Source of the DNA: an uncultured Clostridia bacterium
Lineage (GTDB): Bacteria > Bacillota > Clostridia > Christensenellales > UBA1242
NCBI GenBank assembly: GCA_947588355.1
Contig: CANPYI010000002.1
Coordinates: forward strand, 56,195-120,194
Length of the DNA: 64,000 nucleotides
Direction: 5' to 3'
Under the pieces are notes generated by a model that searched no databases, had not been told where the DNA came from, and saw only the letters and a program-made list of their open reading frames with translations. The position numbers and the translations under genes were made by a program. Positions within the stretch are counted from its first letter, which is position 1, and every line of letters begins with the position of its first letter. Shown piece by piece: positions 12,601-21,600 of this stretch.

Positions 12601-15600
12601 CAATACAAATCACAATTTTCTTTCACAAAGTTGTTCAATCAACCAGACCCGCAAATGGAACGCCAACTTGTTTTGGCTGGTGAACAAGTTGTTTTGGTGT
12701 TGAGTCGCGACAAATCCGATGAATTTGAGGGCGAAGATATTGGCACATATGAGGTTTATCTTTCAGACATAAGATGCACAAATAAAAACAACTTTAAGTT
12801 TGTTTACTCTACAGACACCGAAAAATTGGTGTTGTTTGAAAATGACACTGTCACACAAACCAAACAAAGCATTGGCACATTCACCATTTCCAAAACCGGA
12901 GGATTGCAAGTCATTTTGAGCGGTGATGAAATGCAAAATGGCATATTGTCAGTGGAATATGACGGCAAATCTTATTCTATGTCGATCACAGAAAACAAAC
13001 TCAGCATTTTGCATGAGGGTGCAAATCGCACGCTTGACATTGCATTATATGACAACACATTAGGACAGGATATATCCGCAGCGGGCAATATCTGGGAAAT
13101 CTTGAAAGATAAAACAAATTCTGTTGTTGCAAGTTTTTTCACTTCGGTTCAACATGAAAGCGTGACCGATGCAGATACCTACTATTTCCAATTTGACATG
13201 TCAAACAGCGACCTTTCAAAATATTTCTCGTCAATTTCAATTTCAACAGATTATCGCTTTGTAATCACGCCAAAAATTATCGAAACAAGCAAATTTAACC
13301 TTAACAAAACATATGACAACAAATCGACGGCATACATAGATTTGCAAGGAAATGTTCTTGACGACATACAAGGTCAAGAAGTGTATATTCTTGCCACATA
13401 CAACTCTGTTCATTTCGGCGACACGGTTGTCACACTGGAACTAAATATACAATCTTACAACTTCACACTTGAAACCCCTTACGTCAATGCCACTATAAAC
13501 AAGTTGAAAGCCACATTAAAATTGCAAGCAATTGAAAGCGCATTTAAATATGGCGAGATCAGTATGGAAACTTTGGCAGAAAACCTTCCTATTTCAAATG
13601 CCACACTTGTTGACAAAGATGACAAAGTTTTGGATTTATCCTGGCTGACAGATTATATCGAATTTTATGATATATCTTACAGTTTGAAAAGTATAGATTT
13701 GGCAAACAGCAGAGGATTTTTGTACAAAGGCACTTATATTGTTGGCACGCAAGAAGAGTCAAACATAAACATCATTGCCACCTTCCAAGATTTTGATATG
13801 ACAATACAAGGTGTTACTTTCACCGTAGAGGCTTTGCCGATACAACATACTGTTCAAGCAGGCATAGTTCAGTTGACCACGATTGAAACTCCTTTGGAAG
13901 AGTACACACAACAATTGACAATCGCTCAAACTGAAGATGTTGTTGACTTGATTTTTACCATCAAAGATTTACAAACACCTCTTGTCGCCAAGTCTTATGA
14001 TTTTGTTTTGAAAAGTTATGACAATTTGAATGATAGTATAATCGTCACCATAAATGAAGACAACAATGCGGTGATTGTGACTGAAGTGGCAGACTCGGTT
14101 GTGCTTCAAATCCAACAATCAGATTTGTCAAAACTGACGACCACATATGATGGACAAGACTACATTTTGTCGGCAACAGATGAAGATTTGCAAAACAAAA
14201 CATTCACGGTTTCTCACGGAAGCGTTGGACAGACAATACATATTGAAATTGTTTCTGAAGTTTCAATCACTTCTTTCACAAGATTTGAAATTTACACTTC
14301 TGAAAACAAAGAGGCAAAATTCAACAAGGCGGGAAGATATGCTTTGACATTTGTGGTGGAAGCAAATGGCTATCAAAATCTCATTTTGAGAGGCTATGAA
14401 TTTGTCATTGCACCTAAAACAATACTTGTTGACAATTTGGATACGACCGTTTTCAACAAAACATATGACGGCAACTCCACAACAACACCGTGTGAAAATT
14501 TCACCGAAAAAGTTGAAGGTGATAATGCTTGGATTACGGCAATCTTCTTTGACTCAGATGCGGGAGTGGACAAAGATATATCTCTCTATCTTCAGGGTGG
14601 CGACAAAGATAATTACATACTTTCAAAAAACAGAGCAACTGCAACAATTTCGCCTGCAACTGCCACAATTTCTTTTGCAAAGGACAAAGTTGATGACGGC
14701 GTGCAATACACATATGGCGAAATCACTTTGCAAGACGGAGTTTTGAACGGAATTTCCTTTGTTGTCAAGTGTGGAGAAACTCAACTTTCGTCAATGCTTT
14801 ACACTTTGACCGCAACAATAAAATCACAAGAACTTGAACCTTCTTCACAAAACTATCTGCAAGTTTCAGATGATGGCTATGATATTTCTGTGCAAAGCAC
14901 GGTTTCTTCCAAAAACTACACCATTCAGCAGTTTGTAGGCAAAATTTATATCATTCCACGTGACGTCACGATTGAATTTAAGCGAAGAGGACAAATCAGT
15001 GTTGAATATGGCACACAAGAATGGAAAAATTTGTCAGCAGATTCGCCTTACAAATATACAATTCCTGCGATAGATAATCCACTTTTGGAAGAAATTTCTG
15101 TTGGACTTGCTATTGATCAGTTGAATGACAAAGATTTGGGAGTTTACAAAATTGCAAGTGCCATTTCTTACAACAAAAACTACAACGTGACAGTGAAAGA
15201 AGATGATGTGTATGCTTTTGAAATTATCCGACAACGTCAAAGAATTTACGTTATGTTTGAAAGCGAAAAAACAGAGATTGAAGTTGTTTACAATGGAGGT
15301 GCTTACAACAATATAAAAATTCAACGGTCCGGCGAAGATTGGCTGCTTGTCATTTCCAACACGCTTGCAGAAAATATTCAAGTTGCTTTGAAATTTTACT
15401 TGCTTGTTGACGGAGAATACACTCCATTTGAAGGTCAGTTGAACGATTTGGCATCAACACTCAATTTTTCGCAAGTGCTTGGCGAAGTGAGAGACGTTGG
15501 CACATACAACATTGTTGCCACAAACACGTCGTCATCTACAAGTGACGATGTCAAGATGGGCAAAAATAATTCGATGATTGCGTTCACACTTAAAATAACC

Positions 15601-18600
15601 GAAAAAGATGTTTACTTCAACACAGCGGAAATTGTGCAGACATTCAACAATGCTGATGCTGTTTACACTGTTGATGCCCAAGACTATGTTTCGGGTATTG
15701 CAGTCGCTGACAAACTTTCGTTGACCTTGACTTTTAAAGATGGTGAAAAGATTGCAAAATATGTCACAGATGATTATTATACTGTTGAAGCAGAACTTGT
15801 TGGCGACACTTATAAAAACTACAAGCTTAACATTCAAACTGTTGACAAAAACACTGTAAAAGGCAAAATAGACAGAAAAGATATTACCTTTGTTTATTCT
15901 TCACAAACTTTGACATATGGCGATGTGGCAGAAAATGAAACTTTGCCGATTTACTATAGTTTTGACTTCGATATTGTCGGTTTTGATTACGACAAATATC
16001 TGGCAGAAAAGAAAAAAGTTTATCCAGATTTTGATGAAAGCCAAAGTTTTGACTTTACAATAAAAATCAAAGATCCAAAATATTCCACTTCAAGACATTT
16101 GGAGTTCGGGGAATATTATTTGGAATTTGAGTCTTCTGTAAGCACAACAAGTGACTTCCGTGTAAGTTACTTTAATATCAACGGTGATAACACTGTGACG
16201 GGAGATAATTTCTCACAAAAAGCAAGTTTGACAATCAGAAAAAAAGACATTTCACTTGTGCCAGCAAGCGGAAAAACTTGGCAAGATATATTCACAAAGG
16301 AATATGACGGAAGTTATGAGGCGAAAATCGTTGATGAAGAAGGTACACGTCTTGTAAATGTTCGTCAAAGCGAACTTTTGTCAAATCTTTCTGGCAGAGA
16401 TGAAGTTTCTGTGTCAAGTGCAAGTTATCCTGCGTTGCAAGGTCAGGGACTTTTGATGAACTTTGCTTTAAGTGGATATGACAGCAAAAATTATCAGGTA
16501 TCTCAGCAAATTTACGGAACAATCACTCCTGTGGAAATTGAAATCGAATTTTTGATGAACGGAGCAACTTCTGATGTCGCTGGGCAAATGCTCAGGGCAC
16601 TTGCTTATCCATTTGTTGATGATTCCACCTATCTCACTTCAAATTCGTACGACAGCGCAACTTCAAGCACAGCAAGTTTTCCATCAACATTGAGTGGTGT
16701 TGTTGGCAAGGTGTTCACTCACTGGTCTTTGCAATTTGAAAATCTTGCTGAAAACAAAATACAAACTTTGCAAGCGCTTTGCGACTCTTTTGGCTTGCAG
16801 ACCGCAATCTTAAATGAAGAGGGTGTCCCGATATTTGCAATCACGGTGGGGAATAACGCTGCCACAGTTGCACTTTTGGCAGAACTTCTTAAAGACGACA
16901 CATATGGCATGGACTACAAGACTATTGACAAAATCACTTTCCACTCAAATTGGGAGGTTGAAAAGTACACCTTAAGCATTCAAGTTGCTGACGAAAACGG
17001 CAATCCTAAAGCGCTCGGCAGAGTGACAAGTGATGATTTTGAAGGCGAGGTGACAGACTTTGCGACATTTGAAGACGTATATGAATTTGGCACAAGCATC
17101 TCGATGGCAGCACAGCCAAACGAAAGAGTGACTTTCTATGGTTTTTATCTAGGCTCTGTGCATATCACAAATGAGGGCTTATATGATTGCGGCAAATTTA
17201 CAATAGACCAATCTGGCGAAAAAATAACTTTAAATATTGACCAAATTTCTGGCGATTTGAATATTGTGGTCAGATTTTCTGTGCAACAAGTGAATATTCA
17301 GTTGCAACTTTCTGAATATGATGCAGAACTTTCGGGTGGAAACTTGGATTTTGAACGAGATAGAGACGGAAATTATGTTTGCATGACAGATTATTTCAGT
17401 TTGCAGAATGTTCGCTTTTCAGCATTGCCGACGATAACAATTGTTGGACATATTCACACCGGATTTATTGTCAATGATCAAACAATCTTGTCAGCGGAGT
17501 ATGAGACAACATTGCTGACAACCTATTTGACAGACGACAAGGCAAGCAGTATAACACTCGTTATAACACCAAAATTTGAGCCAAAAACTATCAGCGTTGT
17601 GCTTGATTTCAATTACACTGGCGGCGAAAAGAGGACAATTTATGTAAAATACGGCAGTACGTATGAAACTGCACAGGGTTGGCAAGAAAATTTGGACGAT
17701 CAACTAAACGAAGGCTTCCATTTTGAAGGTTGGTTTGATGAAAATGAAACAGAAGTCAGTGGCTCGGATACTGTTTTGACAGACAAAGAAACAATCACGC
17801 TGACTGCTCATTGGAGTGAGTTGACCTACGAACTTAGGTTGACCATATCACATACAAGAATGACAATGTTCTCCGGCGTTGATTTTGAAAAAATCGGCGA
17901 CACTTATGTTGCAACCGGTATCAAATTTGGAACGAATATGGAATTTGTTTTGTATGCAGAAGATGGCTACAAATTTCCGGAAGATTGGCAAGACAATTTC
18001 AATGTTAATCTTGCTGATGATGGCAAAATTGCAAATGTAAGTTTCAAAATGCCTTCAAAAACACTCATAAAAGAAGTGGAGATGATTGCTCTGCCACACA
18101 CAATCACTTTTGGCGGTGAAAATTTGCAAAAAGTTGATGTGTTTGATATCACTGACGAAAAAACAAAAATAGAAGTTTTTGAACAAGAGCAAAAGTTTAC
18201 ACAAGAAGCCGGGCGTGCTGTAAGATTTGAAGTCACAGCATCAAAGGGATATATCATGTCCGAAAATGTTGTTTTAAGTTGGGCTGACGGTCAACCTTTG
18301 CAACAACATGAACTTGAAGATTTGCAGCATAGCATTCAGTTGGACGAAAATGGCATTTTGATTTTGCAAATTTTCGGACTTGTGAGAGATATTTCAATCA
18401 CATTCCAAACTGCAGCAAAAACAAACACGCTGACACTTGTTTTTGAAACTAAAGAAGCCATTGCGACAGTTGTTGTTGACGGTCAATCCTACACATTGGA
18501 AAGGCTTCCTATTTTGCAATGTCAGACAGCACAAACATTCAGTTTTGAAGTACAATTTGCACATGGATACAAGTTTGGACAGGTGGAGAGTGAAGAATTT

Positions 18601-21600
18601 GCCGTTTCCTATAATGAAATCTTGAATAATGAGCAGTTTACAGGGCGATACACTTTTGAAATTTCAGATATTTACGGTGATGGACAAATCATAATTTCTT
18701 CCGCTTTAAGACAATTCACAATATCAACTTCCGTGATATCTTACAACGAAGACCGCGAAAAAGAAGACAATCCACAAAACCAAGCATACATTCAAATTGG
18801 TGAACAAAATCTAAGTTCTGTTACGCAAGATTTTGGCACAGAAGTGACAATCGTGCTTCAAAATGCAGCAAGTTTCAAATTTGCAGGTTGGAGTAAAGAC
18901 GGGGAAACGGTTATTTCTGAAACAAACTTGGCTGAAGAAGGTTTGAGGCTTTTGCACGGAAACACTTGGAGTTACACTGTTGACAACGATACCACACTTT
19001 ATGCAATTTTTGCAGAAGGTCCGTACACGATATCTCTTGGCATGTTGGATTATGTTTTCTATATCACAAATGGCAAGAGCAATGTTGAAAATCAATTTGT
19101 TGCTCTTGAAAATGGACAATATTTTGAAAGTGACGGTCAAACAGAAATAACGGAAAGTTTCCAACTTGTTTATGGCGCGAACAAAGAAATTGTGGTCAAC
19201 ATTCCAACAGGCTATGTTTTCTACGGCTTAGGTTTCTTTGATATTGAAAACAAATTTGTTTTCCTTGGGCAGCCTTATTTGCGACCTGCACAAACACGAC
19301 AAGAAAGAGTTGTTGTCAACTCACTTGAATTCGGCACAACGTTTGTGGAAAGAATCTATATGGTTGTTGTTTCTCAACTGACAAGCATAAAAGTTTCAAG
19401 CAAAATTGATTTTGCCGGCAAATACGAAGATGACAAAGATGTCGGCTCAATTGAACTTGTCGGCTCTGATGGAACGTCAGTCAACAGTGCTGGCTGGATT
19501 GAAGGCACGCGACTACATTATCTTGCCGGTGACTTTTCAAATGGAAATGTGAAAGATGTACGCAATTTCAGTATTGTGGCTTACACGGGCGACACTGTTT
19601 ATCTTAAAGTCAACAATCCTCGTGCTGGATACAGAATAGGCTCGCTGCTTGTCAACAACGAAGAGTTTTTTGTTTTAAGTGGTCCAACACAAGGTGTTGA
19701 TAGTGTGATTTATCAAATTTCTGGGATTGTTGGCGGAATGAGTGGCCTTGAAATTACGGTGCTTTATGTACCAAATTTAAACACCATCAACCTCAAATTT
19801 GTTCAAGAAGGTCAAGACAGCAATGTTGCAGTTGGCGGAGGAATGTTCCAGAGCACCACTCAAGATGGAACAAAAATGTGGATAACGGGAAATGAAAGCA
19901 CACAATTGATTGTGACTGCTTACACTGATGTGTCATTCACTGTGCAAGCATACATTCGCGCAGGATTCTATGTCAACAAAGAAGATGTCGAAAACAATTT
20001 GGTTGTTTTGAGCCCTTCAAATATAGTAAGACTTTCCAGCGTTCAATACACTCCACTTTCTGTGGAACTTAGCGGCTTCACGGGAAGAATAAGTTTTGTT
20101 GTTGAAGGTTTTGCCGGAATAAATGACATAAACATCTTGCTTAAGTCTTCCAAATATACCGTCATGTTTATGGATAACGAAACCGTGCTTGCAACTGTAC
20201 GCAATGTGGCGTTCAACACCAGTCTGCAAGAAAGTTTGTCGCAACAAAACAGTCAAAACATAACTGCGGGCAATCTTGTGTATGTAAACGGCTATCTTGA
20301 CCTTGTCAGAACGCTTGAAAAACATCACTTCGAGGGCTACTTTACTTTCCAAAATGGTGCGGGCGTGAGATATGTTGATTCCACCGGCAAGGCAGTTTCG
20401 ACTTGGCAAGAAAGTGGATATGCATTCAATTCTTTGAAGAACAAGTTTGAATTGACATCAAACGCATTTGTTGACCAAGACGGAAATATGGTTGTGAAAC
20501 TTTATCTGTATATGTCCTTCCTTAAAACAAGACTGACATTCAACTTTCAACCAAGTGGCATAAATCTGACCGCACAAAACATGGTCACGGGCATCGATCC
20601 AACAAACTCTTGGTTTTACGAAGCGTCGCCAAATTATATCGAAGTTTCTTTCAACACGGATATATATATCACGGCGCCAGAAACCAATGGATACAAATTC
20701 TTTAAGTTTATCATCGCACAGAAAACATTTGACGGAACTTGGCTGACCGCGGTGACATCTTATCAGAGCCGTGTACCATGGTCCACAAACAACGTTGACC
20801 AAATCGTTGAAGTGAACATCGATGTTGTGTACTTTGCAAAAGTTGATGTTGATGTTGTTGGTGGCGATGGCACATACACCATTTCTCAGGACAACGACTC
20901 TGATTCTCAAGCCGATGCAATGATAAGTCAAGGTTATGTTTCAACGGAAAAACCATTCACAATCACAGCAAAACCAGAGGAAGGATATATCTTCAATCAA
21001 TGGCGCTATTTGGGGCAAGTTTCTTCAAATCCAACAATAAGTTTGACGATTTACTCGAATGTAACATTGACAATGAACCTTTCGGGTGTTGCGGCCACAT
21101 TAGATTTTTCAAAATATGATTTGGCAAAAGGACATATCGAGTCCATAACAATACACAGTAAATCCGGCAGAGAAAGAACAGAAACACTTGGAAGCGGAAA
21201 TGTTGGAAACTTCAACAGATATCCAAACAAATTGTTTGTGTCAGTGAATGTTGGTGACCAAATCACCTTTAAGGTGGCAACAAACACGAATGTTGGAGTA
21301 AGTTGGAATTTGGACAATGTGACATTTGCGAGATTTTCCGGAAATTATCAGTATTTTGTGTTTGAAGTGGGCAGTGCTTTGGCAAACAAGACCACAGCGG
21401 TGATTCCGGCATTCACAAACACACACAGAGCAATTTACATAAATAGTCAGTTTGACCAGGATTTGACCAGTGCCATAGATATGAATAATGTTGATTTTGC
21501 AGGACAAATTTTGTGTAATGGCAAACAAGTTGAATATCTTTTGGCAAAACGGGAAGATGCCGTTGAAATTGATTTACTCGCCAACGCGCGCTACGAAATA